In this document: positions 50,918-60,547 of the stretch, one piece after another
Position numbering within the stretch: the stretch's first letter is position 1
How the letters are laid out: every line of letters starts with the position of its first letter
Origin: Denitratimonas sp037478135
Lineage (GTDB): Bacteria; Pseudomonadota; Gammaproteobacteria; Xanthomonadales; Xanthomonadaceae
Assembly (NCBI RefSeq): GCF_037478135.1
Contig: NZ_JBBHDV010000009.1
Coordinates: 62,001-126,000, forward strand
Direction: 5' to 3'
Length of the DNA stretch: 64,000 nucleotides
Position numbers and translations under genes: made by a program
The notes under the pieces: generated by a model
Told to the model about the DNA's origin: nothing
The model's database searches: none
What the model saw: the letters and a program-made list of their open reading frames with translations, nothing else

Positions 50918-53900
50918 TCAGCTCAACCTAGCCCGGTGACGCATGGCCAACAGGCCCAGCGCCATTGCCATCAGCAGCAGTGCCCAGGGTGAATCGACCG
51001 GAATCCAGGTCGGATTGCCCATGACGCGCACATCGCTGGTGTTGTTGTCCGGGGTCGGGTCGTCACCGTTGCTGCCATCGTCGTCGATGCTGGCGACGTT
51101 CTCGATGCCACCGGAAGCCAGCACCGTCACCGCGAACACCACTTCGTGTTCAACCCCATCCGCCGCCAGGTCACCGACCGTCCATTCGCAGACGGTGCCG
51201 CTGGGCGAGGCATCGGCACAGCTCCAGCCCGGCGTGCTGCCGGCCTCGTTGAAGGTGCTGTTGGCCGGCACGGTTTCGGTGATGACCACGCCGGTGGCGT
51301 CCTGGTCACCGACGTTGCTGTAGGTCAGGGTGAAGCCCAGCACCGAGCCCGGCACCGCGACCGGATTGTTGGCGCGCTTGACGATCACCAGATCCGGAAT
51401 CGCTTCGACTGGCGTTTCCTCGTCGTCATTGCGCGGATCGGTCGGGTCATGACCCGGCTCACCCGGACCCGGCGGCGGCTGGTCGGGTTCGCCACCGTCG
51501 CCATCGGAATGGATCGTCACGCGGTTGGCGATCAGATCCACACCGGAAGCCAGCGGGTCGTCCACCGTCACCACGAACGGCACCGTCACCACCGCCGCAC
51601 CGGCCACCACTTCGCCCGCCACCTCATGGATACAGGTGGAACCGGCGTTGGCATCCGGCGCGCAGACCCAGCCGCTGCCGCTGAACGTGGTGTGTTCGGG
51701 CACGGTTTCGGTCAGCACCACGCCGGTGGCGTTCTGGTCACCGATGTTCTGGTAGCCGATCTCGTAGGTGATGCTGTCACCCGGCTGCACCTCGGCACCG
51801 TTGTCGGTCTTGGTCACCACCAGCTCCGGCAGGGCATCCACCGGGGTGTCTTCCTCGTCCTGACGCGGATCGGTCGGGTCATGACCCGGCTCGCCCGGAC
51901 CCGGCGGCGGCTCATCGGGTTCGCCACCATCACCATCGGAATGGACCGTCACGCGGTTGGCGATGTTTTCCACACCGGCCGGGATTGGGTCGGCCACGGT
52001 CACCACGAAGCTGGCGCTGCCGTTGGCACCGGCCGCCACGTCACCCACCAGCAGGGTGCAGACCGAGCCGGCATCGGCATTCGGCGTACAGCTCCAGCCG
52101 CCGCCGCTGTAGGTGGTGTGCTCCGGCACGGTTTCGGTCAGCACCACGCCACTGGCGTTCTGGTTGCCGGTGTTCTGGTAGCTGATGGCGTAGCTGAGGG
52201 TGTCGCCCGCGCCCACGCTGACGCCGCTGTCGGTCTTGCTGACCGTCAGCGCCGGCATCGCGTCCACCGGGATTGTGGTGGTGTCCTGGTTGTTGTCCGG
52301 GGTCGGATCCGGGCCGTTGCTGCCGTCATCGGCGATCGACACCGCGTTGAAGATGTCTTCTACGCCTGCCGGGATCGGATCGGGGATGTTGACCGCGAAC
52401 AGCACGTTGACCGCCGCCGCACCGGCCGCTACTTCACCCACCACACTGAAGGTGCAGGGCGTTCCCGCCGCCGAACCATCGGCACAGCTCCAGCCCGGCG
52501 TGCTTGCACCGGCATTGAAGGTGACATTGGCCGGCACGGTTTCGGTGATGACCACACCGGTCGCACCCTGATTGCCGATGTTCTGGTAGCTCAGGGTGTA
52601 GACCAGCACGTCACCCGGCTCGACGCTGGTGGCGCCGGCGGTCTTGGTGATCGCGAGGTCAGGCGTTGCGGTCACCGGCGTGTCATCGGTGGCCGGCGGG
52701 GTTTCGGGGCCACCCGGATCGGTGGTGCCCAGTACGGCAGCGTTGAACACCGCATTCACGCCAGCCGGCAGCGGGTCATCGACTTGCACCGCAAAGGTCG
52801 CGCTCGCCGCATCGGCAGCCGTGGTCTGACCGATCAACGTGCCGACCGCCAGCGTACAGCTCGAACCTGCGCTGTTGTCCGGTGCGCAGACCCAGCCCGC
52901 AGTGCTCGGTGCGCCGGGCACGAACACGGTATTGGCCGGCACCGTCTCGGTGATGACACCGTTGTCGACGTTCAGATCGCCGCTGTTCCAGTAGCGCAGG
53001 GTGTAGGCCACGACACCGCCCGGCACCGTGCTGACATCGCCATCGGTCTTGGTCAGTTGCAGCCCTGGCGTGCCTTCCAGCGGCGTGGTTTCGTCGTCGG
53101 TGTTGTTGTCCGGCGTCGGATCGGCCGGATTGCCCGGGCCGGCGGCCACCACGGCGGTATTGCCGATGGTGGTGGTGCCTGCGGCAACCGGATCATCGAT
53201 CACCACCGCGAAGTACACATCGACTGGCGTGCTTGCACCCGGCACATCACCGATGGTGAGGGTACAGGTCGAGCCCGCAGCCACACCGTCACAGCTCCAC
53301 ACCGTCGGAGCGCTGGCGGCGGCGTTGAACGTGGTATTGGCCGGCACCGTTTCGGTGATGGTCACACCGGTCGCCAGCTGGTTGCCGACGTTCTGGTAGG
53401 TCAGCGTGTACACGATGGTGTCGCCCGGCAGCGCAACATCGCCGCCTGCCACGTCATCGACCTTGGTCAGCACCAGATCCGGCGCGGCCACGATCGGCAC
53501 GATGGTCGGATCATCCGGGGTCGGCGTATCCGGATCGTCGCTGGGCACGGTCGGATCGCCCGGCGGCAGGTCGGGCGAGGTCATGATCGCCTGGTTGGCG
53601 ACCTGGTCCACGCCGAACGGCAGCGGGTTGTCGATCCGCACCGCGAAGGTGCGTGCCACCGAACTGCCGGCCGCCACGTCGAACGCAGTGCCCAGTGCAC
53701 AGTTCGTGCCCGCTACCGCGCCATCGGCGCAGGACGGTGCCCAGTCGGCATGGCTGCCAGCGGCATCGAACGTGGTATTGGTCGGCACGATGTCGGTCAG
53801 CGTCACACCGGTCAACGGCGCCTGGCCGATATTGGCGACCAGAATTTCGAACACCACCACATCGCCCGGCACGAAGGCGCCACTGGTACCGCTGCCGGTG

Positions 53901-56900
53901 TTGGTCACACTCTTGGTCACGACCGGATCCGGGAATCCGAGCGAGGCATCATCTTCCACGGGCGGGTAGTCACGCTCATCGTCCGGGTCACCCGGCATGG
54001 AGCTGTTGTCGGTGATCGTGCCGGTATTCGGCACCGGGTTCTGTTCCGGCGGGAACACCGCCAGCGTGGCATTGAACGTCGCGGTGACACTGGCGCCCGG
54101 CAGCAGGCCGACACCGGCATTGCTGCTGAAACGCACCGTGGTCTGGCCTGCTGCCGGCGTATCAGCCAGCACCGCACCGGTGAAACCGGCCGGCGTGGTG
54201 CCAAGCGTGACGCTCGACGCATTCCACACCGTGTTCGACAGCACATCCTCCAGCACCACGTCGTAAGCCGGGCCGGTGCCGTTGTTGGTGATGGTCAGCG
54301 TGATCTCGGCACTGCCGCCGGTCGTGCCGGCCGCCATGGCCTTGGCCAGCGCCAGATCCGGTTCAACCAGTTCGACGCTTTCCTGATCCTGCACATCCGG
54401 CGAGCTGCCATTGCTGAAGACGGCGGTGTTGGTCAACACCACACCATCTGCGTTGGCCGCAGCATCTTCCACCACCGCCGTCACCTGGACCGAGATCCAG
54501 TCATCGGTGGTGATGCCGTTGGCCGGGTTGACGATGGCACCGAAGTTGAACGTCACGCTGCTGCCATCCGGCGCAATCACCGGAGCACTGAAACCAGTCG
54601 AAATGCCGGTGTTTCCGAACACCGGCACCGTGCTTGCGCTGATCGCACGCAGGCCCGCCGGCAAGGTATCCACCAGCACCGCATTGAGCGTGGTGCCCTG
54701 CGGGAAGCCGATGGTCAGCGTGTAGGTGACCTGCTCACCGATGGCCAGATCATCCAGGCCGGTGTGCTGGCCCGTGCCGGTATCACCCAGCGAGGTGGAC
54801 GCCACCACCTTGGCCAGGGTCGGCGCCAGGATGGTGAAGTTGTCGCGCACTGTACCGGTGCTGCCACGGCGGTTGCCGTTATCTGCCGGGGTCGGTGGAT
54901 TCTCCAGCGAGTCCCACGCCGCCGATGCCAGGTTCTGGTAGGTCGTACCCGGATTCACATCGTTGGTGACGGTGGCCTGGTACGTGATCGTGCAGCTTGC
55001 ATCGGCCTTGGTCAGCTCGTTGAACGAGAACACCATGGTCGGATGCGCGCTGGCGTCGGCGGTCGCGCCACAGGTGCCGCCGACCGAGCCGGTGAGGTAG
55101 TCCACGCCGGGGTTGGGCAGCACGTCGGTCACGTCCACGTTGAACGCGGTCGCGGTGGAAGCGGCCTGATGCGAGAGCGTGATCTGGAAGGTCAGCACGT
55201 CGCCGGCCTGCACGATGTGCGCCGGATCGATCGCCGCGCCGTTCAGCAGCGTCAGCGCCTTGGCGATATCCAGCAGCGGCTCGACGATATCGACGTTGGC
55301 GGTCGCGGTGATCGGCGTCGGGATCGAGCTGGCGGTGAAGCCGGCGGTGTTGGTGACGGTGACGCCACCGGCCGTCTGCCCGGTATCCATCACCTGCGCC
55401 ACCACCTCGAAGGTCATCGTGCGGTCGCCGCTGGTGGCGGCGCGCAGGTCGCCCAGGCTCCAGGTCACGCGGTCGTTGTAGCTGTCCGCATCGGCGCCGT
55501 CGCTGGGAACGCCCACCGGCGTGCCGGGCGTACCGGCTACCGGCGTCGAAGTGGCATTGATGCCACTGATGGCATTGCCGACCGCCACGATGCGCGAGGA
55601 CACCACGTTCATCGACACGGTGTTGACCGGCAACTGGTCGTAAACCTGTGCCGCCAAGCTGTCACCGGCCGGGAACTCGACGGTGAAGCGATAGGTCACC
55701 TCACCACCGATCGGCACGTCCGGCGCCACACCCAGTTCGCCATCACCGATGTCCGGGTTCACCGCGAACACGGACTTGCTCATGCCCGGCGAGGAGATCC
55801 GCACGGTGTGGTCGTCGCTGTCGCTGTAATCGCGGCCTTCGTCAGCATCCGGATGGGTCGGATCGATCGAATGCCAGGTCAGGTTGGCGGTGTTGACGAC
55901 ATCGGTATTGACCACGACATCGTTCATCAGCGTGGCGCTGTACTGGATTTCCAGCGAGCAGCCCAGCGGCAGGAATTCGACCAGGATGTCGAGACCGGAA
56001 GCGTTACTGCTGTCGCTCACCACCGGCACCGGATCCGGAGCAACCGGACAACCGCCACCAGTGAGCGCAGTGCTGGTCACAGTCAGGCCTTGCAGCCCGG
56101 CCGGGGTCGGCAGGGTGTCGATGACCTGCACCGTGCGCGCCTCCATGGCTGAAGTCGGCAGATGTTCCACGGTCACGGTGAAGCTGACGGTTTCGCCGGC
56201 CTGGCCGCTGGTGATCGGGCTGGATTTGTTGATCGACAGCAAGGGCTCGACCACGTTCACTTCCGCCTCGGCACTGCCTTCGGTGCCGGTGCCGAAGTTG
56301 ACCGACGCACGGTTGGTCAGGGTTTCGCCGTTGTTGTTGGAATACGGCGCCGCGTCATCGAGCAGGCGGCCCCGCACCTCCACCACGATGGTCTGCGGCG
56401 TCGGGCTGTTGTTGTCAACCGGATTGATCACCTGGCCGAAGTTGAAAGTGACGATGTGGTTGTCGGCGCCACTAACCACCGGCGAGCCGCTGCCATCCGC
56501 AACGGTCATGCCGCTGCCGGTCGAGACCACCGTCGGCGTACCAACCACCGTCATCAGATTCGGCAACTCGTCAGTGATGGTCAGCTGCGGCGTGGTGCCT
56601 TCGGGAATCGTCGCGGTGATGTGGAACGTGGCGATTTCACCAATCGCCAGACCCGCGCCGCCGGTATAGCCCAGCGAAGTGCCGACCAGGGCCTTGCCCA
56701 GCGTGACCGGGGTCACGCCGATGGGGGCGTTGGCGTTGCCAGTGAATTCGCGCTCGCCATTCGTGGCACCGGGAGCGCCCGGCGTAGTGGAACCGGTGTC
56801 GTTCGGGCCGGTGCCGCTGTCGCCCGGCAGACTGCTCCAGCCGGCGTTGACGGCATTGATGATGGAAGAACCGGGTGCCGCCGCAACCAGCACAGTCGCG

Positions 56901-59900
56901 GAGTAAGTGATCGTCACCGATCCACCTGCAGGAATCACGTCGATGGTGCCGGAGATGGTGTTGCCGGGGATGTTGGATGTATCGACGAACGCGCTCGCAC
57001 CGCCTGTCGAAGTGGTACCTGTGATGCTGACCAGCTCCAACTGCGCCGGCAGCACGTCATTGACGACCACGTCATAGGCCGGCATCACGGTGGCAGCAGA
57101 GCCGTTGCTGATGGTCAGCGTGTAGGTGACAGGATCGCCGGCCTGCACGCCGCTGTTGGGGCTGACGCTCTTGCCGACAGTGACGTTCGGGGTACGGATG
57201 GTGACACCGACATTGCCGGAAACCGGACCGACCTGAGTCGTCCCGCTGCCAACGCGGAAGTTATTGTTGCGAGTGGTGCCAGGGGCGTTGCCGCTGACGT
57301 TCAGCACCAGCGCGTTGAACTCGATGACGATGAACTCGGCATCGGCATCGCTGTCGGCATTGGTCACATCACCCAGGCTGAAGCATGGGTCCGTACCTTC
57401 GTTGAAGGTTGTGCCAGTGCAGTTGAAGGTGCCAGAACCGCCTTGTCCTGCGGTGGCGTCGATGGCTGCGCCTGCGGAGGTCATCGGTGCTGCCGGCAGC
57501 GTCGTCATGGTGGCGCCCGCACCGACGCCGGTTGCGGTCAGACCACCGTTGGAAACCAAAGCAATGCGGGCATTGCCCAGATACTGCATGCCGTTCGGCA
57601 AGGCATCACGCACCACGGCATTGGGAATCTGGCCCTCGGGCACTTCCACTACAAGGCGATAGCGCACGATTTCGCCGATCAGCACGTTGGGATTGGTGCT
57701 GGCAGCTTCGGACGTGGCAACGATGCTCTTGGTCAGCGCGACATTGCGGATGCCGACATCGGCGGTGTCGGTGACCGGCGGGAAGGTTTCCACGCAAGCA
57801 GGATCAGTCGGAGCCGCCGAGCAAGTCGGGCCGTGATACGGGGCCCAGGTGACGCTGGCGGTGTTGGTGATCGGGCCTGCGCCCGGCAGCACATTGCTGG
57901 CGATGGTGCAGGTCACGTCGATGTAGGCGGTATCCGAACCGGCGGGCGTGGCACCGCCGGCAAGCAACACCGGCGCATTGGCGTCACCGGGAATGCTCAA
58001 GGTGGCACCTGTTGGATTGAACAGGTTGCCGGTCATGCTCAGCGTTTGCCCATCGGCGCGCGCTGCGGTCGCCGTGGTGCAGGCCAGGCCGGCCGGCACG
58101 GTATCGGTGGCGACCAGCGTGTAGGCATCGGCTCCACCGGTGTTTTCAATCGTGAGGCGATAGACCACCTGGTCACCGGCATCGGCACCGGTCAGGTTTC
58201 CATTCACCGGCAGCGTTGCCGCTGGCGGGCTGATCGTGCCCGAGCCATTGGTGCTGAGCACGCCCTTGGTCATCGTCAGATCCGGCGCGCGCACATGGAT
58301 CTGGACCGGGGCTTCGCCCGCAGCCGATTCATTGATGCTGTTGTTGGACGTGCCGCGGAAGACGTTGGTCAGGAACAGGTCATCGGCGAAGGCATCCGGC
58401 TGAACCCGCACGCGCACGTCAACCGCCACCACCTGCGCCGTCGTGGTGTTGATGTCCGGATAGGTCAGGATCAACGCATTGGCATCCGAATCAATGGTCG
58501 CCGTCGGGATCAGGTCCAACGTGTCCTCGTTGTCGGCCGGCGGCATCGCACGGAAGATATCCGGCCCGCCGTAGGTCAAGTTGATGTCGTCAACGTCGAA
58601 TACCGGCAAAGGGAAGTAGTCGGTGAAGACCACATTCTTAGTATCGCCCGACGGGATCGCCATCGACAGGCGGAAGGTCACGTAGTCGCCCGGAACGAAC
58701 GGGCCGGTGCTGAGCAGTTCCTTGCGAATTGCGACCGGGTCAATCGTCACGGTCGCAGCCGAACCGTCGGTGCAGGCGCCAGCGCCAGCGGTCAGGCCGT
58801 AAGTCGCCACGACGGTATTGGTCAGCGGGTCAGCGGCCAGCACCGGCGCACCATTGCCCTTGTAGAGCTGGAGCACATCCGCGGTATAGGTGATCTGGAT
58901 CGCGGTGCCGGCCGGGATGTTGGCACCGTTGGCGGCGCGCACATCGAATTCCAGCGTGTCGTTGACGCCCGGGGAGTAGACCGGCGTGATGCCGTTCGGG
59001 CCACTACCACCGATGGTGATCTGGGCGCTGCCGATATTGAAATCCACGCCATCGGGCAGCGTATCCAGCACGGTCAGCGCATCGGTGACGCCATATTCGG
59101 TGGTCTGGAAGTTAAGCGTATAGGTGACGGTGCCGTCCGGGGTGCCGGAGCTGGCGCTTGCACTCTTCTGCACCGCGACGTGCTTTGCCGTGACCTGCGA
59201 CTGATCGGTGTCTTCCGGCAGCACGATGGCGCCGGCGCCTGGGGGCAGATAGCTGGCGTTGGCCGTGGCGGTATTGGTCAGCAGCTGCGTGCCGCAGCCG
59301 GTTTCGTCGAGGATGTCGGTGATGTAGACCGGGAAGCTGACGACAACATCGCCGCCACCCGGTGCACCCAAATGGTTTCCGCTACAGACGACTTCCAGTT
59401 CACCGCCCGGTGTGGCGGTGGAAGGTGTCGTGGTGGAGCAGCTATCGCCCCCCGTGATCGTCACCGGGCCCACGAACTGGACGTTCGGCGGCAGGGTATC
59501 GGTGAGGGTCAGCGGGCTGATCAGCGCGGCGCTGGCGATGTCCACGCTCAGTACATAGTCGTACTGCCAGACAGGGCCGGGCGGACGCTCGTCTTCCGGT
59601 GCGGTGTTTTCCTTGGTCAGGATCAGCACCTGCGGGGTGATCGTCGGATTGACAGTGCTACCGGCCTCGGTGCTGGAACCGGTGGGGGAATCGCCGTAGC
59701 GGTACAGCGGGGTGATCTGGATCGGATAGGGGTTGCCGATGTCGGCCAGATTCGGCGGCGTGTTGTTGGTGTTCACACACAGCTCGGTAATCAGGTCCGG
59801 GCCGTTGGCCACCACCGAGCCGAGCGGCATTTCCAGAACCACCATCCGCCAGCCTTCCGGCGCGGTGACCTGGTTGCCCGGCGCGGTCGCCGGCAGGAAC

Positions 59901-60220
59901 AGGGGGTCGGCCAGGGTGTTGCCCGGCGCGGGGGGGAACGTTGTATTGGTGACGACGGTCAGGTTGCTGCCGAACATCTGCGCACCGTCAAACAGCACCT
60001 CTGGCGGCAGCAGTACGCGCAGGTACGGGCCGTAACCGGGCGAACCAGTATTTTCCCACGGCACATCGAAACAGAACTGCTCACCGAGCAGTGCCTCGGC
60101 CGCTGCCGGTGAAGGCGTCACCACCGGCGTTTGCGCCTGGACCGCTGCCAGGGACAACAGCCCCAGGCACGCCGCCAGCAGACGCGCGCCGGAGCGCACG
60201 AAAACGGAAGTCTTGTTCAT
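50918..60220 (-). CDS. Giant DUF11-repeat surface protein with IPTL-CTERM-like tail
   Basis: A 3100-residue secreted protein. Signal peptide about 1-30 (LLAACLGLLSLAAVQAQ) and a unique N-terminal domain (about 30-195) are followed by about nineteen DUF11-type Ig-like repeats, each opening with a (L/V/I)-x-K core and containing a (D/E)-x-(L/V)-P motif. Repeats 13-19 are canonical and evenly spaced, about 405-430 bases apart; repeats 5-12 alternate between two subtypes. The C-terminus WIPVDSPWALLLMAMALG then Met-Arg-His-Arg-Ala-Arg is an IPTL-CTERM-like sorting signal (Pro motif, helix, basic end). It likely forms a long surface stalk or adhesin. An orphan response regulator lies upstream on the same strand. 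Start ATG 60220 was chosen for the signal peptide. Confidence 0.9.
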   Translation of the reverse strand: MNKTSVFVRSGARLLAACLGLLSLAAVQAQTPVVTPSPAAAEALLGEQFCFDVPWENTGSPGYGPYLRVLLPPEVLFDGAQMFGSNLTVVTNTTFPPAPGNTLADPLFLPATAPGNQVTAPEGWRMVVLEMPLGSVVANGPDLITELCVNTNNTPPNLADIGNPYPIQITPLYRYGDSPTGSSTEAGSTVNPTITPQVLILTKENTAPEDERPPGPVWQYDYVLSVDIASAALISPLTLTDTLPPNVQFVGPVTITGGDSCSTTTPSTATPGGELEVVCSGNHLGAPGGGDVVVSFPVYITDILDETGCGTQLLTNTATANASYLPPGAGAIVLPEDTDQSQVTAKHVAVQKSASASSGTPDGTVTYTLNFQTTEYGVTDALTVLDTLPDGVDFNIGSAQITIGGSGPNGITPVYSPGVNDTLEFDVRAANGANIPAGTAIQITYTADVLQLYKGNGAPVLAADPLTNTVVATYGLTAGAGACTDGSAATVTIDPVAIRKELLSTGPFVPGDYVTFRLSMAIPSGDTKNVVFTDYFPLPVFDVDDINLTYGGPDIFRAMPPADNEDTLDLIPTATIDSDANALILTYPDINTTTAQVVAVDVRVRVQPDAFADDLFLTNVFRGTSNNSINESAAGEAPVQIHVRAPDLTMTKGVLSTNGSGTISPPAATLPVNGNLTGADAGDQVVYRLTIENTGGADAYTLVATDTVPAGLACTTATAARADGQTLSMTGNLFNPTGATLSIPGDANAPVLLAGGATPAGSDTAYIDVTCTIASNVLPGAGPITNTASVTWAPYHGPTCSAAPTDPACVETFPPVTDTADVGIRNVALTKSIVATSEAASTNPNVLIGEIVRYRLVVEVPEGQIPNAVVRDALPNGMQYLGNARIALVSNGGLTATGVGAGATMTTLPAAPMTSAGAAIDATAGQGGSGTFNCTGTTFNEGTDPCFSLGDVTNADSDADAEFIVIEFNALVLNVSGNAPGTTRNNNFRVGSGTTQVGPVSGNVGVTIRTPNVTVGKSVSPNSGVQAGDPVTYTLTISNGSAATVMPAYDVVVNDVLPAQLELVSITGTTSTGGASAFVDTSNIPGNTISGTIDVIPAGGSVTITYSATVLVAAAPGSSIINAVNAGWSSLPGDSGTGPNDTGSTTPGAPGATNGEREFTGNANAPIGVTPVTLGKALVGTSLGYTGGAGLAIGEIATFHITATIPEGTTPQLTITDELPNLMTVVGTPTVVSTGSGMTVADGSGSPVVSGADNHIVTFNFGQVINPVDNNSPTPQTIVVEVRGRLLDDAAPYSNNNGETLTNRASVNFGTGTEGSAEAEVNVVEPLLSINKSSPITSGQAGETVSFTVTVEHLPTSAMEARTVQVIDTLPTPAGLQGLTVTSTALTGGGCPVAPDPVPVVSDSSNASGLDILVEFLPLGCSLEIQYSATLMNDVVVNTDVVNTANLTWHSIDPTHPDADEGRDYSDSDDHTVRISSPGMSKSVFAVNPDIGDGELGVAPDVPIGGEVTYRFTVEFPAGDSLAAQVYDQLPVNTVSMNVVSSRIVAVGNAISGINATSTPVAGTPGTPVGVPSDGADADSYNDRVTWSLGDLRAATSGDRTMTFEVVAQVMDTGQTAGGVTVTNTAGFTASSIPTPITATANVDIVEPLLDIAKALTLLNGAAIDPAHIVQAGDVLTFQITLSHQAASTATAFNVDVTDVLPNPGVDYLTGSVGGTCGATADASAHPTMVFSFNELTKADASCTITYQATVTNDVNPGTTYQNLASAAWDSLENPPTPADNGNRRGSTGTVRDNFTILAPTLAKVVASTSLGDTGTGQHTGLDDLAIGEQVTYTLTIGFPQGTTLNAVLVDTLPAGLRAISASTVPVFGNTGISTGFSAPVIAPDGSSVTFNFGAIVNPANGITTDDWISVQVTAVVEDAAANADGVVLTNTAVFSNGSSPDVQDQESVELVEPDLALAKAMAAGTTGGSAEITLTITNNGTGPAYDVVLEDVLSNTVWNASSVTLGTTPAGFTGAVLADTPAAGQTTVRFSSNAGVGLLPGASVTATFNATLAVFPPEQNPVPNTGTITDNSSMPGDPDDERDYPPVEDDASLGFPDPVVTKSVTNTGSGTSGAFVPGDVVVFEILVANIGQAPLTGVTLTDIVPTNTTFDAAGSHADWAPSCADGAVAGTNCALGTAFDVAAGSSVARTFAVRIDNPLPFGVDQVANQAIMTSPDLPPGDPTVPSDDPDTPTPDDPTIVPIVAAPDLVLTKVDDVAGGDVALPGDTIVYTLTYQNVGNQLATGVTITETVPANTTFNAAASAPTVWSCDGVAAGSTCTLTIGDVPGASTPVDVYFAVVIDDPVAAGTTTIGNTAVVAAGPGNPADPTPDNNTDDETTPLEGTPGLQLTKTDGDVSTVPGGVVAYTLRYWNSGDLNVDNGVITETVPANTVFVPGAPSTAGWVCAPDNSAGSSCTLAVGTLIGQTTAADAASATFAVQVDDPLPAGVNAVFNAAVLGTTDPGGPETPPATDDTPVTATPDLAITKTAGATSVEPGDVLVYTLSYQNIGNQGATGVVITETVPANVTFNAGASTPGWSCADGSAAGTPCTFSVVGEVAAGAAAVNVLFAVNIPDPIPAGVEDIFNAVSIADDGSNGPDPTPDNNQDTTTIPVDAMPALTVSKTDSGVSVGAGDTLSYAISYQNTGNQNASGVVLTETVPEHTTYSGGGWSCTPNADAGSVCTLLVGDVAAGANGSASFVVTVADPIPAGVENIANRVTVHSDGDGGEPDEPPPGPGEPGHDPTDPRQDEEDTPVDALPELVVTKTDNGAEVQPGDSITYEIGYQNIGDQNATGVVLTETVPEHTTFSGSGWVCAPDANAGSTCIHEVAGEVVAGAAVVTVPFVVTVDDPLASGVDLIANRVTIHSDGDGGEPDQPPPGPGEPGHDPTDPRNDDEETPVEAIPDLVIVKRANNPVAVPGSVLGFTLTYSNVGDQDATGVVITETVPANSTFNEAGSTPGWSCADASPSGTVCEWTVGDLAADGVEHEVVFAVTVLASGGIENVASIDDDGSNGDDPTPDNNTSDVRVMGNPTWIPVDSPWALLLMAMALGLLAMRHRARLS
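51000..53930 (-). repeat. Tandem canonical DUF11 repeat array
   Basis: Seven DUF11 repeats begin near 53925, 53475, 53065, 52655, 52250, 51822 and 51392. They share TETVPANTTFN or TETVPEHTTF and YQN(V/I/T)G(N/D)Q segments. The two linkers near 51420-51500 and 51850-51930 are almost identical at DNA level, encoding PPGPGEPGHDPTDPR with an acidic end, so they have been homogenised by recent duplication or gene conversion. Confidence 0.8.
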
Positions 60221-60547
60221 GGATTTCCCACCCTGTTCTTCTTCCAGCAAAAAATACGAGACATGGCAAACCGGACCCGCATTGCACGGGACCGTACCCA
60301 ATCAATGCTCGCTACTGCATGACGGCACTTCACGCACCCAAACTCACACACTCTTTCACTTCCCATCTGCCGCGATCATCCGATCAGGCGAAATCATGCT
60401 GCAATGCGGCATGGAGCCGTTCCGAATCTCGTCCAGCGGCGTGAAAATATGAAATCTGTGATTGAAAACACATGTGAACTCTTGCTTTTGCCGCGCATCT
60501 GACATCTGAACTGCGCGGATTCTGCGCAAAAATCACGGCACCCCGGC
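60221..60547. other. Intergenic leader of the giant DUF11 gene
   Basis: This 327-base gap between the response regulator stop and the giant gene's ATG has no gene. It is notably AT-richer than its flanks and contains a palindrome CACATGTG at 60469-60476 and a cluster of AT-rich hexamers between 60440 and 60490. It is the probable promoter region of the giant gene. I could not choose a single -35/-10 pair. Confidence 0.5.

Noticed and set aside
50918..51010. GlyGly-CTERM signal on the giant protein, making it a rhombosortase target
   Set aside because: The tail has an IP-x-x-SPW motif before the hydrophobic helix and lacks the Gly-Gly stretch, so it fits IPTL-CTERM better.
51146..60112. Two very long open frames (1668 and 1316 codons) on the plus strand opposite the giant DUF11 gene
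   Set aside because: They mirror the repeat periodicity of the real gene, are rich in Arg/His/Gly with no recognisable domain, have no signal peptide or ribosome-binding site, and follow from the high-GC codon bias and repeats of the DUF11 gene.
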